From Croceivirga sp009797885 (GTDB lineage Bacteria; Bacteroidota; Bacteroidia; Flavobacteriales; Flavobacteriaceae): a DNA stretch of 64,000 bases. The DNA is taken from assembly GCA_045866215.1 (NCBI GenBank), contig AP035880.1:2976001-3040000 (forward strand), in the 5' to 3' direction. Below, in pieces: positions 35,723 to 44,893 of this stretch (positions within the stretch are counted from its first letter, which is position 1; every line of letters begins with the position of its first letter). The notes under the pieces are model-generated. The model did no database searches. It saw nothing but the letters and a program-made list of their open reading frames with translations, and was not told where the DNA came from. Made by a program: the position numbers and the translations under genes.

Positions 35723-35793
35723 AATGGACAAAATTGCACGCTTTTGTCCATTACAATTGAAATAAGTAGGAGGAAGTAAACTTAACAAGTACA
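35723..35793 (+). ncRNA. Leader RNA element C upstream of the MFS gene
   Basis: An 11-bp perfect stem AATGGACAAAA / TTTTGTCCATT encloses TTGCACGC (35734-35741), so the TGCACG loop of the susC leaders is kept while the stem sequence is wholly different. GGAGGAAGTAAACTTAACAA begins at 35769, 16 nt after the stem. The second small stem of copies A and B is not kept. A third related copy inside the same locus. Confidence 0.55.
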
Positions 35794-35939
35794 TTGGATT
35801 CCAAAGAGTAGCGCTTCTGCTGACCCATTGGTTTTCCTAGTCTTAGTAAGTTTCAGCATAGTTTTTAATTCGGTATTTGGCCATACATCCCATAACAGGG
35901 GTTAGGTGCCGTATTTGTAATAAAGTAATTGAAAAAGAT

Positions 35940-37229
35940 ATGAAGGTTAAAGGTTTAAGATGGATAATCATTGGGTTGATATTTATTGCCACGGTCATAA
36001 ATTACATAGACAGAAGCGCACTGGGGATTATGTGGGGCGGACTTGATAAAGAAGGGACTATAGCCCACTCCCTCAACTTAACCAAAGAGGATTATGCGTT
36101 AATTCTGAACATCTTTATGGTCGCTTACGCATTGGGCCAATTGTTTTCAGGAAAGCTGTTTGATAAAGTTGGCACAAGAATAGGTTATGTGATCAGTATT
36201 GGGGTTTGGGGATTGTCCTCTTTCTTGCACTCCACAGTAAGGGGGTTGCTTTCCATTGCGATTTTTAGGAGTACCCTGGGGTTATCGGAGGCAGGGAACT
36301 GGCCGGGGGCCGTGAAAAGTAATGCGGAATGGTTTCCCATTAAAGAACGGGCCATTGCACAGGGATTGTTCAACGCAGGGGCTTCCATTGGTTCTGTAAT
36401 TGCACCACTGCTTATTGCATCCCTATTTGTTGCCTACGGTTGGAGGATTACCTTCATGGTCGTTGGTTCTTTTGGACTTGTTTGGATCATCCCATGGTTG
36501 CTGATCAATAAGGCGGGACCTAAAAAACACCCCTGGATTACCCAGGAAGAACAAAAATTTATTGTTGAAGGACAAAGTGAGGCCGATAAAAAAGCCACGG
36601 AGGGTACCAAGGGGAAAAGTCTAAAGGAAATCCTTTCCTACAAGGAGTCGTGGGCAGTGGTTGTGGGTCGTTTCTTTTTGGAGCCTATTTGGTGGCTGTT
36701 TGTAGGTTGGATGCCCATTTATTTGTTTGATGTCTATGGGTTTAATGTCAAGGAAGTGGGGATGTTCCTATGGGTACCTTATGTTGGGGCCGCAGTAGGC
36801 AGTATCGCCGGGGGATTTGTCTCCGGAAAGATCATTGCCAAAACAAATTCAATAGACAAGGGAAGGAAAACCACCATTTTTATTGGGGGTATCCTTATGT
36901 TGTTGGGGCTTATAGCAACCGTCCTTATTGGGGATACTGCCGAAAAATTTGTGGCCATCGTATCTCTAGTCCTCTTCGGATTCCAATTTGCCATTAGCAA
37001 TGTACAAACGCTTCCCAGTGACTTCTTTAGTGGGAAATCCGTGGGATCATTGGCCGGATTAGGCGGAATGATAGGGGTGTTCTCTGTAATTGTAATGAAT
37101 TTCCTGGTACCCTTGGTGGTGGATAAATTTTCGTATACACCAATTTTTATAGCGATTGCAATATTTGTTCCGCTCGGGGTAGCGGCTATCTATTTCTTCG
37201 CCAAAAAGATCCAATCAGTAGAAAACTAA
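35940..37229 (+). CDS. MFS transporter, ExuT/anion:cation symporter type
   Basis: A 429-residue, 12-helix inner membrane transporter from the ATG at 35940 (a TTG at 35877 would add a poor 21-residue extension). The N-terminus GLRWIIIGLIFIATVINYID, RSALGIMWGGL and the block RSTLGLSEAGNWPGAVKSNAEW followed by FPIKERAIAQGLFNAGASIG are typical of the ACS family, which includes hexuronate transporters. With the reductase, KdgK and KdgA genes just downstream, import of DEH or another unsaturated-uronate product is likely. Its leader carries the TGCACG hairpin; no full GntR operator was seen there. Confidence 0.88.
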   Translation: MKVKGLRWIIIGLIFIATVINYIDRSALGIMWGGLDKEGTIAHSLNLTKEDYALILNIFMVAYALGQLFSGKLFDKVGTRIGYVISIGVWGLSSFLHSTVRGLLSIAIFRSTLGLSEAGNWPGAVKSNAEWFPIKERAIAQGLFNAGASIGSVIAPLLIASLFVAYGWRITFMVVGSFGLVWIIPWLLINKAGPKKHPWITQEEQKFIVEGQSEADKKATEGTKGKSLKEILSYKESWAVVVGRFFLEPIWWLFVGWMPIYLFDVYGFNVKEVGMFLWVPYVGAAVGSIAGGFVSGKIIAKTNSIDKGRKTTIFIGGILMLLGLIATVLIGDTAEKFVAIVSLVLFGFQFAISNVQTLPSDFFSGKSVGSLAGLGGMIGVFSVIVMNFLVPLVVDKFSYTPIFIAIAIFVPLGVAAIYFFAKKIQSVEN

Positions 37230-37263
37230 TAAATCAGAATAAAAATTAAAACAGCAAATAGCA

Positions 37264-38028
37264 ATGAGTGATTTAAACGGAAAAGTTGCCGTGATTACAG
37301 GTGCTACGGGAGGTATTGGCTTTCAAGTAGCGAAAAGGCTTGGTAAGGACGGATACACTGTAATTTTGAATGGTATAGAAGATGAAGCTGGGGCCCAACG
37401 GGTAAAGGAACTGACCGCAGAAGGCATCACCGCCGAGTATTACGGTTTTGACGTTACCGATGAGGACGCCGTGACTTCCAACATCAATACCATTGGGGAA
37501 AAATACGGCAAGGTGGACGCCCTTATCAATAATGCAGGAGGTTTGGGAGGAAGATCCCGATTTGAGGAAATGACCACTGAATTTTACCGGGGGGTCATGG
37601 CACTGAACCTTGATTCAACATTCTTTGCCTCCAGGGCAGCGATCCCTTTCCTTAAAAAAGGGGAAAATGCCTCAATCATCAATTATACCTCAATCGCCGG
37701 ATGGAATGCCGGAGGGCCCGGTGCCGGTATTTACGGAACCTCCAAAGCTGCAGTGCATGCCATTACGAGGGCATTGGCAAAAGACCTTGCAGAATATGGT
37801 ATTCGGGTGAACGCAGTGTCACCGGGGACCATTGATACCCCTTTCCATACCCAGATCAAATCCACCAAACCGGAAGTTTTTGCTTCCTGGAAGAACAATA
37901 TTTTGTTGGGACGATTGGGACAGCCGGAAGAAGTGGCCTCCGTTATTTCCTTTTTGGTCAGTGATGATGCCGCTTTCTTGACCGCAGAAACGATTCAAGT
38001 AGGGGGTGGACAAGGTTTGGGCATCTAA
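37264..38028 (+). CDS. SDR oxidoreductase, probable DEH reductase
   Basis: A 254-residue classical short-chain dehydrogenase. Cofactor motif TGATGGIG (12-19), NNAGG (89-93), catalytic Ser143, Tyr157 and Lys161 (YGTSK) are all present. Placed 34 bp after the MFS gene and before KdgK and KdgA, it most likely reduces 4-deoxy-L-erythro-5-hexoseulose uronate (DEH) to 2-keto-3-deoxy-D-gluconate in the cytoplasm, as SDR reductases do in other alginate degraders. A KduD-like activity in the reverse direction is the alternative. NADH versus NADPH use is not clear from residues after beta-2 (LNGIED). Confidence 0.87.
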   Translation: MSDLNGKVAVITGATGGIGFQVAKRLGKDGYTVILNGIEDEAGAQRVKELTAEGITAEYYGFDVTDEDAVTSNINTIGEKYGKVDALINNAGGLGGRSRFEEMTTEFYRGVMALNLDSTFFASRAAIPFLKKGENASIINYTSIAGWNAGGPGAGIYGTSKAAVHAITRALAKDLAEYGIRVNAVSPGTIDTPFHTQIKSTKPEVFASWKNNILLGRLGQPEEVASVISFLVSDDAAFLTAETIQVGGGQGLGI

Positions 38029-38039
38029 AGGGAACTCCC

Positions 38040-38081
38040 AGCGAGCGAAATAGTCGTTTTTTAACGGCTTGTTTCGCTGCT
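38040..38081 (+). terminator. Hairpin after the reductase gene
   Basis: Arms AGCGAGCGAAA (38040-38050) and TTTCGCTGCT (38072-38081) pair with one bulge; a smaller CGTT/AACG stem lies between them. No long T run follows, so it may slow rather than stop transcription, or protect the upstream mRNA end. Confidence 0.45.
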
Positions 38082-38178
38082 CAGAAAGCTTCCTTAATTC
38101 GGAGAACCAATAGGATATAAATGATGGCTTAGCCCTTAGTGGGACAAGGACATCAACAATTAAAAAGTAAAAATACAC

Positions 38179-39219
38179 ATGAAAAAAGTAGTCACTTTCG
38201 GGGAAATTATGCTTCGTTTGGCACCTCCGGGATTTTTAAGATTTTCACAGACCAATACCTTCGATGTCGTCTATGGTGGTGGTGAATCCAATGTTGCCGT
38301 TTCTTTGGCCAATTATGGAGTACCGGTGGATTTTGTGACAAGGCTACCGGACAATGACATTGGCCATTGCGCCCTTATGGAAATGCGTAAAAGGGGCGTG
38401 GGTACCGATAAAATGATTTTTGGAGGGAATCGGTTGGGCATTTATTTTTTGGAAACCGGAGCGGTATCCAGGGGGAGTAAAGTGGTTTATGACCGTGCCC
38501 ATTCCGCGATGTCCGAAATTGAAAAGGGCATGATTGACTGGAAATCGGTTTTTGATGAGGTCGAATGGTTCCATTGGACCGGGATTACACCGGCAATTTC
38601 ACAAGGTGCCGCGGATGCCTGTCTGGAAGCGGTACAAACGGCCAGCGAAATGGGGGTAACCATTTCCACCGATTTAAACTATCGTGCCAAACTTTGGAAG
38701 TATGGAGGGGACAGGGAAGCGATCATGTCCGAATTGACCTCCTACTGCGATATCGTTTTGGGCAATGAGGAAGATGCCGAAAAACACTTTGGGATACAAC
38801 CGGAAGGTCTGGACATTACCACCCAGGGCGAACACGTTAAAGCGGAAGCTTTTCTTTCGGTTTGCCAACAAATGATGAAGCGGTTTCCCAGGGCTAAAAA
38901 GGTAATCACCACATTAAGGGGCTCCCTATCGGCATCCCATAACACGTGGGCCGGAGTGCTTTATGATGGGAAGACCATGTACAAGTCCCCAGAATATCAA
39001 ATCACCCATATTGTGGATCGCGTGGGCGGTGGTGATTCGTTTATGGGCGGGTTGATCTATGGATTGCTCAACTATCCTGAAGATGATCAGAACGCTTTGA
39101 ATTTTGCTGTGGCCGCTTCCTGCTTAAAACACACCATCAAAGGGGATGCCAACCTGGTCACGGTCCCGGAAGTTGAAAAATTAATGGGTGGCGACGCCTC
39201 CGGAAGGGTAGCTAGATAA
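38179..39219 (+). CDS. kdgK: 2-keto-3-deoxygluconate kinase
   Basis: A 346-residue PfkB-family kinase. GGGESNVAVSLANYGVPVDF, the WFHWTGITPAIS block, DLNYRAKLWK, the intact NEED motif (196-199), TTLRGSLSASH and the catalytic base Asp286 in DRVGGGDSF are all present. It phosphorylates KDG to KDPG in the cytoplasm. The aldolase gene follows 7 bp later. The full motif set contrasts with the paralogue at 15430-16434, making this the main KdgK of the locus. Confidence 0.93.
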   Translation: MKKVVTFGEIMLRLAPPGFLRFSQTNTFDVVYGGGESNVAVSLANYGVPVDFVTRLPDNDIGHCALMEMRKRGVGTDKMIFGGNRLGIYFLETGAVSRGSKVVYDRAHSAMSEIEKGMIDWKSVFDEVEWFHWTGITPAISQGAADACLEAVQTASEMGVTISTDLNYRAKLWKYGGDREAIMSELTSYCDIVLGNEEDAEKHFGIQPEGLDITTQGEHVKAEAFLSVCQQMMKRFPRAKKVITTLRGSLSASHNTWAGVLYDGKTMYKSPEYQITHIVDRVGGGDSFMGGLIYGLLNYPEDDQNALNFAVAASCLKHTIKGDANLVTVPEVEKLMGGDASGRVAR

Positions 39220-39226
39220 TTTTACT

Positions 39227-39895
39227 ATGGCACAATATTCAAGAATTGAAGTAGCAAATATCATGAGGGGTACCGGAATGGTGCCCCTTTTCTACCATCC
39301 CGATGTGGAATTGGGAAAAAAAGTGCTCAAAGCCTGTTACGATGGTGGCGCACGATTAATGGAATTCACGGCTCGGGGCGACTTTGCCTTTGAAGTCTTT
39401 TCGGAATTGAACCACTATGCCATTGCCGAATTACCGGGAATGGTAATGGGTGTAGGCTCCATTACGGATGCCGGAGCGGCCTCGCTGTTCCTGCAAATGG
39501 GAGCAAATTTTGTGGTAACCCCATCATTGCGTGAAGACATTGCTATGGTATGTAACCGAAGAAAAGTGCTTTGGTCGCCCGGTTGTGGATCGTTGACCGA
39601 AATCAACAAGGCTGAGGAGATGGGCTGTGAAATCGTTAAACTTTTTCCCGGTTCAACCTATGGCCCGGGTTTTGTCAAGGCGATAAAAGGGCCACAACCA
39701 TGGACCAGCATTATGCCCACGGGTGGCGTAAGCACGGAGGAAGACAATTTGAGGGCCTGGTTTGAAGCCGGCGTGACCTGCGTGGGTATGGGATCAAAGC
39801 TGATCAGCAAGGAGATTTTGGCCAGCAAGGATTTTCAAAAGCTTGAAAATTTGGTAAGGAACACCTTGGCGATCATCCAAAAAGTAAGGAACTGA
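39227..39895 (+). CDS. kdgA: KDPG aldolase
   Basis: A 222-residue class I aldolase that splits KDPG to pyruvate and glyceraldehyde-3-phosphate. The Schiff-base lysine is Lys138 in EIVKLFPGS; Glu46 and Arg50 lie in MEFTARGDFA; MPTGGVS (163-169) binds phosphate. It is about 10 residues longer than the E. coli enzyme, normal for Bacteroidota. It is the last step and last gene of the alginate catabolic run. Confidence 0.93.
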   Translation: MAQYSRIEVANIMRGTGMVPLFYHPDVELGKKVLKACYDGGARLMEFTARGDFAFEVFSELNHYAIAELPGMVMGVGSITDAGAASLFLQMGANFVVTPSLREDIAMVCNRRKVLWSPGCGSLTEINKAEEMGCEIVKLFPGSTYGPGFVKAIKGPQPWTSIMPTGGVSTEEDNLRAWFEAGVTCVGMGSKLISKEILASKDFQKLENLVRNTLAIIQKVRN

Positions 39896-40051
39896 CCAAG
39901 CGGGCAACCTTCCAACACAAGTAATCCACAAAACTTGTTACAAAAAGTATTTCCTTTTATTCGACCATTGATGTATATGCAATTCCAAGCTTGAATTATT
40001 GGAAATATAGCATTAAACCATCGAAATAGTTTCTAATCGGAAATGAATGCA

Positions 40052-40116
40052 TAGGACTTTTGTTTTGAATTGACGATCATTTATCTTTAAGAAGAGCTAA
40101 TTCAAAACAAGTCCTA
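40052..40116 (+). promoter_or_regulatory. Promoter enclosed by a long inverted repeat
   Basis: Left arm TAGGACTTTTGTTTTGAATT (40052-40071) and right arm AATTCAAAACAAGTCCTA (40099-40116) pair over 18 positions with a 2-nt bulge. A -7-like TATCTTTA (40082-40089) lies in the 27-nt loop, and TTTTG in the left arm is near the -33 distance. The gene start at 40119 follows directly. Confidence 0.55.
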
Positions 40117-40118
40117 TT

Positions 40119-40901
40119 TTGGTCCTAAGGAAACTAATCTTCTTAGTTTTTCATTTTCCCATTCAAAAAGCATCAACTCTTTTTTTGACGCTTGGCTTTT
40201 TTGGGTTGTCCCTACCTACCATTGGGCAACAAAATAGTGTGGATTCCCTTTATTTGTGGTTCGATACAAAGATTGGGATGATAAATTCGGGACTTTACAA
40301 ATCAAGGGAATTTGTGGAGGAATACCTGGTCATCAATGATGAACATCGCTTTTTTGATTCCCCCAATTATTTGTCCGGCACAATTTGGTATCAAGGTCGG
40401 CCTTTCCATCAAGTTTTATTGAAATATGACCTCTACGAAGAACACGTCATCGTTTCACCCAGAAACGTCAGCAATGTATCCCCAATACTGTTGGAGCATC
40501 AAAAAATAGACAGTTTTAGCGTCCAAAATCGGAAATTTATCAAAATAGCGGTTCTTGAAGGACAATCGAACATGGAAGGCGGATTCTTCGAACTGTTAAA
40601 AGACACCCCTCACTACACCCTGTTCAAAAAACATCGTAAGACGGATGTACGAAAAATGGACAGGAACAGACCGTACTATGAGTTTAAGGATAGGAGCCAA
40701 TATGTTATAAAATACGGCAATGCCTACCATTCGGTGAAAAGTCGGAAAGATGTCCTGGACGTGTTTCCTGTTTCCAGATTGGTACGAAGAAGGCTCCTGG
40801 GAAAGAATACGGCCCGCATATTAACCGATGATTCGATACTTATTTTATTGGGAGAAATAGGCTTGGTGCTAGAGCAAGAAAACTCCGTTAATGGCTTATG
40901 A
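40119..40901 (+). CDS. Exported protein of unknown function
   Basis: A 260-residue protein beginning with TTG at 40119; no ATG is available before the signal peptide (VLRKLIFLVFHFPIQK... LSLPTIGQQ). The mature part begins SVDSLYLWFDTKIGMINSGL and contains no motif I recognise. It overlaps the next gene, a TonB receptor, by 4 bp and is therefore translationally coupled to it. The periplasmic location and coupling suggest a role in the same uptake or envelope system. The TTG start and the closeness of the inverted-repeat promoter mean the true start could be slightly different. Confidence 0.75.
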   Translation: MVLRKLIFLVFHFPIQKASTLFLTLGFFGLSLPTIGQQNSVDSLYLWFDTKIGMINSGLYKSREFVEEYLVINDEHRFFDSPNYLSGTIWYQGRPFHQVLLKYDLYEEHVIVSPRNVSNVSPILLEHQKIDSFSVQNRKFIKIAVLEGQSNMEGGFFELLKDTPHYTLFKKHRKTDVRKMDRNRPYYEFKDRSQYVIKYGNAYHSVKSRKDVLDVFPVSRLVRRRLLGKNTARILTDDSILILLGEIGLVLEQENSVNGL

Positions 40902-43669
40902 GTAGATTTTGTCTTATCATATTGCTCTTAAGTCCACTTACGGTCGTAGGTCAGGAAGACGGGGTAAAATTATCCATTTCCTTTACTGATGAACCTATTG
41001 CCAAGGTTATCCCCATGATAGAGGAACAAACGGACTACCAGTTTTTTTATGCAGAGGATTGGTTGGGTTCGGATACGATATCAGGGGATTTTATAGGGGT
41101 TAATATTTTGGAGGTATTGGATCATATTTTTGGTAAAACCGATATCCAGTATCATTTTGGGCCCAACAGAAAGATATATTTGATTCGCAATCAAATCATT
41201 TATAATGAACTTCCGGACGGCTTTTTTGGAAGGACCCCGGATAGTTCAGGTTCTAATGTGGAGATTCCATCGCGAAATGAGGTGAATCCAATTTTTCTAA
41301 ATCTAGAAAAGGTAAACAGGGCTTCAAAAGTAAAAACGATAAGGATTGGAAAAGCAAATCAAAACCGCAGGGACGAGTTATTGAAGCTCCAAGGTTATGC
41401 CAGGGCGGGTACAACGGGAGAACCCATAACCGATCTGGCAATATTCATAAAAGGAGGGCGTGGTGGTGTTGTTACCAACGAAAAGGGCTATTATGAAATT
41501 AGGCTGCCGTATGGCAAAAATAGTGTCCTAACAAAATCCTTGGGTTTTAAGGATACGGAAAACATCATTGTCATGTTCAATGACGGCCGTTATGACTTTG
41601 TGCTCGAGGAGAACGTGGAGCAATTGGAAGAAGTGGTTGTTGAGGGTTTGGCCCGCACCAATGTGGAAGATGCAACCACTGGTGCAAACCAAATACTTTC
41701 CGAAGAGACCAAAAATATTCCGCTTGTATTGGGCGAACGGGATGTGCTTAAGGTTGCAACGACCTTGCCGGGAATCACCACGGCAGGGGAAGGGGCAGCA
41801 GGATTCAATGTTCGTGGGGGAAACACGGACCAAAATTTAATTCTGCTCGATGGGGCCGTCATTTACAATCCCACCCATTTTTTTGGGATTTTTCAGGCAT
41901 TGAACCCTTTTGCGGTCAAAGATGCTGTTATTTATAAAGGGAATATCCCGGCGCGTTTTGGGGGTCGATTGTCATCGGTATTTGATATTACCACGGAAGA
42001 TGGAAATACTTCGGCACTTTCCGCAGAAGCCTCCATAGGACCGGTAACCAGCAATGTGGTGGTGGAAACACCGGTAATCAAGGATAAGGCCTCTTTTCTC
42101 CTGGGGGCCAGGGGAACCTATTCCGATTGGATACTACGATCTTTGGATGATGAATCCCTACGTAACAGTGAAGCATCCTTTTATGATTTCATTGCCAAAT
42201 ACACCCATAAACTCGATGGGAACAATACCCTAAGTGGGACGGCCTATTACAGTAGGGACAATTTCAGTATCACTTCGGATTCCCTATTTGGGTTTGGAAA
42301 CAGAATGGTCTCCTTGCGCTGGGATCGCCGCATCAATGAAAAAACCAAGGGGCAACTCATTTTTTCGAACAGTCAATATGATTTCGAAATTGAATTTGAT
42401 GGGAACTCCAACGAAGACTTTGATTTGGGATATACCATCAACGAAACGGAAGCAAAATTGAATTTTGTCCATATTCCCAATGATAAACATACACTGAACT
42501 ACGGCCTCTCTTCAAAACTGTATTTGGTGGATCCGGGAAGACGAAACCCCCTGAACAATGAATCAACCGTTACGCCCCTTGAAATTCCCAGGGAAAAGGG
42601 TTTGGAATCGGCCATATACATTTCCGATAATTTTAAGGTGAATGATAAACTCCTTATAGATGCCGGAGTGCGATTTTCCATTTTTTCAGCCTTGGGACCA
42701 TCTACCCAAAGAATCTATGAAGAAGGCCAACCCAGGAGTGAAGGAACATTGATTGAAGAGCGGGAGTTTGACAGAAACGATTTCATCACTACCTACGGCG
42801 GACCTGAATTTAGACTGGCGGCCCGGTATTTATTGGCACCTGACCTATCCATTAAAGCAAGTTTCAACAACACTTTTCAATACATCCATACCCTTTCCAA
42901 TACCACTACGGTTTCCCCTATAGATACCTGGAAACTTTCCGATCTCAATATTGAACCGGCACAGGGATATCAATATTCCATTGGGGTGTACAAGAATTTA
43001 CAGGAAGATATGTACGAACTCAGCCTTGAAGGCTATTACAAGACCACAACTAATGTCCTGGACTTTAAGACAGGTGCGGAATTGCTTTTGAACGAAGAAA
43101 TAGAAACCGAAATACTGCAAGGGGAAGGAGAGGCCTACGGTATTGAGGTATTAATGAGAAAAAACCGCGGAAAACTCAATGGATGGTTGGGGTACACCTA
43201 TTCAAGGTCTTTTCTCAGGTTCGACAGCCCATTTAGGGAAGAAAGAATAAATGACGGGGACTTTTTCCCATCTAATTTTGATAGGCCCCACGACCTGAGT
43301 CTAGTGGCCAACTATAAGCTTACCAGAAGGTTCAGCTTATCGACAAATTTTGTGTACCAAACGGGAAGACCGATTACTTTTCCGGTGGGTTCATTCAATT
43401 TCAATAACTCGGAATTTGTTTTCTTCAGCAATCGAAATGAGTTTAGGATTCCAGATTACTATAGGCTCGATATTGGGTTGAATATTGAAGGGAACCACAA
43501 AATAAAGAAGTTTGCCCATAGCTTTTGGACCATATCCGTCTATAATGTATTGGGAAGGAATAACCCCTATTCCGTTTTTTTTCTTACTGATAACGGGGAG
43601 GTGAAAGCATTGCAAAGTTCAATTTTTGCCATACCCATTCCATCCATAACCTATAATTTCAAATTTTGA
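40898..43669 (+). CDS. TonB-dependent receptor with STN and regulatory-like domains
   Basis: A 923-residue outer membrane receptor. After the signal peptide (cleavage near VVGQ) there is an STN/secretin-like domain (about 25-105: LSISFTDEPIAKVIPMIEEQ) of the sort that talks to anti-sigma factors, a carboxypeptidase-regulatory-like domain (about 165-245), the plug (VLKVATTLPGITTAGEGAAG, FNVRGGNTDQNLILLDGA) and a barrel to the C-terminal ITYNFKF. It lacks the SusC-specific features. Next in the operon is a DUF4249 lipoprotein, a frequent partner of such receptors. No FecI/FecR pair is seen nearby. Substrate unknown. Confidence 0.92.
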   Translation: MSRFCLIILLLSPLTVVGQEDGVKLSISFTDEPIAKVIPMIEEQTDYQFFYAEDWLGSDTISGDFIGVNILEVLDHIFGKTDIQYHFGPNRKIYLIRNQIIYNELPDGFFGRTPDSSGSNVEIPSRNEVNPIFLNLEKVNRASKVKTIRIGKANQNRRDELLKLQGYARAGTTGEPITDLAIFIKGGRGGVVTNEKGYYEIRLPYGKNSVLTKSLGFKDTENIIVMFNDGRYDFVLEENVEQLEEVVVEGLARTNVEDATTGANQILSEETKNIPLVLGERDVLKVATTLPGITTAGEGAAGFNVRGGNTDQNLILLDGAVIYNPTHFFGIFQALNPFAVKDAVIYKGNIPARFGGRLSSVFDITTEDGNTSALSAEASIGPVTSNVVVETPVIKDKASFLLGARGTYSDWILRSLDDESLRNSEASFYDFIAKYTHKLDGNNTLSGTAYYSRDNFSITSDSLFGFGNRMVSLRWDRRINEKTKGQLIFSNSQYDFEIEFDGNSNEDFDLGYTINETEAKLNFVHIPNDKHTLNYGLSSKLYLVDPGRRNPLNNESTVTPLEIPREKGLESAIYISDNFKVNDKLLIDAGVRFSIFSALGPSTQRIYEEGQPRSEGTLIEEREFDRNDFITTYGGPEFRLAARYLLAPDLSIKASFNNTFQYIHTLSNTTTVSPIDTWKLSDLNIEPAQGYQYSIGVYKNLQEDMYELSLEGYYKTTTNVLDFKTGAELLLNEEIETEILQGEGEAYGIEVLMRKNRGKLNGWLGYTYSRSFLRFDSPFREERINDGDFFPSNFDRPHDLSLVANYKLTRRFSLSTNFVYQTGRPITFPVGSFNFNNSEFVFFSNRNEFRIPDYYRLDIGLNIEGNHKIKKFAHSFWTISVYNVLGRNNPYSVFFLTDNGEVKALQSSIFAIPIPSITYNFKF

Positions 43670-43672
43670 ACC

Positions 43673-44893
43673 ATGGATGTAGGCACCACCATAGGAAGTA
43701 TAAAAAAAGGCTGTTGGGTTTTTATGTCTGCAATCATAGCAAACTCCTGCGTTGAAGAATTTGAACCCGAAACTGAGATATTTGAAAGTGCCCTGATCGT
43801 TGAAGCCACGATAACCAATGAAGAGAAAAGGCAGCAAGTGCTCGTGTCGCGGACCTTTCGGTTGGAAGAGGACGGCCCTACCCCGGAATCTTCCGCCGTC
43901 GTGCGAATAACCGATGATCAACAGGGCAACTATGCTTTTGAAGAGGTGGAACCCGGTACATATCTGTCCACGGAACCTTTTAGGGCATTGCCGGGAAGGG
44001 CCTATGAATTGACCGTGGAAACCTCGGATGGACGAACCTATGGTTCCCGGGCTTCTTCCTTGACCCCGGAATCCGAAATTCTTGATTTGTATGCTTCGGT
44101 AGGGGAGAATTCCAATGGGCAGGAAGGCATTGGGATATTCCTGGACAATAGGCCCCTTGGAACCGATGCCCGGTTTTTTAGGTTCGAGTATGAAGAGACC
44201 TACAAAATCATTGCGCCCAGATGGGTTGCCGTGGATGCCGTTGTGGTGCGAGATCGCCCCAGGCCCCCCATTGTGATTCTTGAACCCAAAACGGAAGAAC
44301 AGCGTGTTTGTTACAACACGGTACCCTCAAATACCATTATCCTGTCGGATACTGAAGATTCGAGCCAAGACGGGCTGACCCGTTTTCCAGTGCGATTTAT
44401 ACGAAAGGATAACTTTATCATTTCCCATCGGTACAGTATTCTTGTTAAACAGTTTGTACAGTCAAGGGATGCATTTGCCTTTTATGAAACTTTGGATGAA
44501 TTTTCATCACAGACGGAAAGCTTGTTTTCACAAGTACAACCGGGTTTTTTGGAAGGGAATATCTTCTCCCTGGAAAATGAATCTGAAAAGGTTTTGGGTT
44601 TCTTTCAGGTATCTTCCGTAACGACAAGAAGACTTTTTTTTGATTATGAGGATTTTTTTCCGGGCGAGCCTTTACCGCCCTATGAAAGTGACTGTAGCGA
44701 GGAATTTACCCCCAATTTGCTTCCCGATGGCCCGGATGGCCCGTCACCCCTTGTCCAGGCGATAAATGCTTTGGGGCAAAAGTATGTGGAGGCGACAGGG
44801 GATGAAAACAGTCCGTATATATTGGTCACCAGAGCCTGTGGGGATTGTACGGCCTTGGGCAGTAATGTGGTACCTGAATTTTGGGAAGAATGA
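43673..44893 (+). CDS. DUF4249 family lipoprotein
   Basis: A 406-residue lipoprotein (lipobox IIANSC, Cys26). The block ALIVEATITNEEKRQQVLVS followed by a beta-rich YELTVETSDGRTYGS region is the DUF4249 pattern; the C-terminal end has conserved cysteines (YESDCSE; RACGDCTALG). DUF4249 proteins regularly accompany TonB-dependent receptors in Bacteroidota and may act as a surface lid or ligand binder, but no biochemical role is established. It starts 3 bp after the receptor stop and overlaps the next gene by 13 bp. Confidence 0.88.
   Translation: MDVGTTIGSIKKGCWVFMSAIIANSCVEEFEPETEIFESALIVEATITNEEKRQQVLVSRTFRLEEDGPTPESSAVVRITDDQQGNYAFEEVEPGTYLSTEPFRALPGRAYELTVETSDGRTYGSRASSLTPESEILDLYASVGENSNGQEGIGIFLDNRPLGTDARFFRFEYEETYKIIAPRWVAVDAVVVRDRPRPPIVILEPKTEEQRVCYNTVPSNTIILSDTEDSSQDGLTRFPVRFIRKDNFIISHRYSILVKQFVQSRDAFAFYETLDEFSSQTESLFSQVQPGFLEGNIFSLENESEKVLGFFQVSSVTTRRLFFDYEDFFPGEPLPPYESDCSEEFTPNLLPDGPDGPSPLVQAINALGQKYVEATGDENSPYILVTRACGDCTALGSNVVPEFWEE

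Noticed and set aside
35817..35845. Possible GntR operator (CATTGGTTTTCC) upstream of the MFS gene
   Set aside because: Only one half-site, with no ACCAA partner at the right distance; not counted as an operator.
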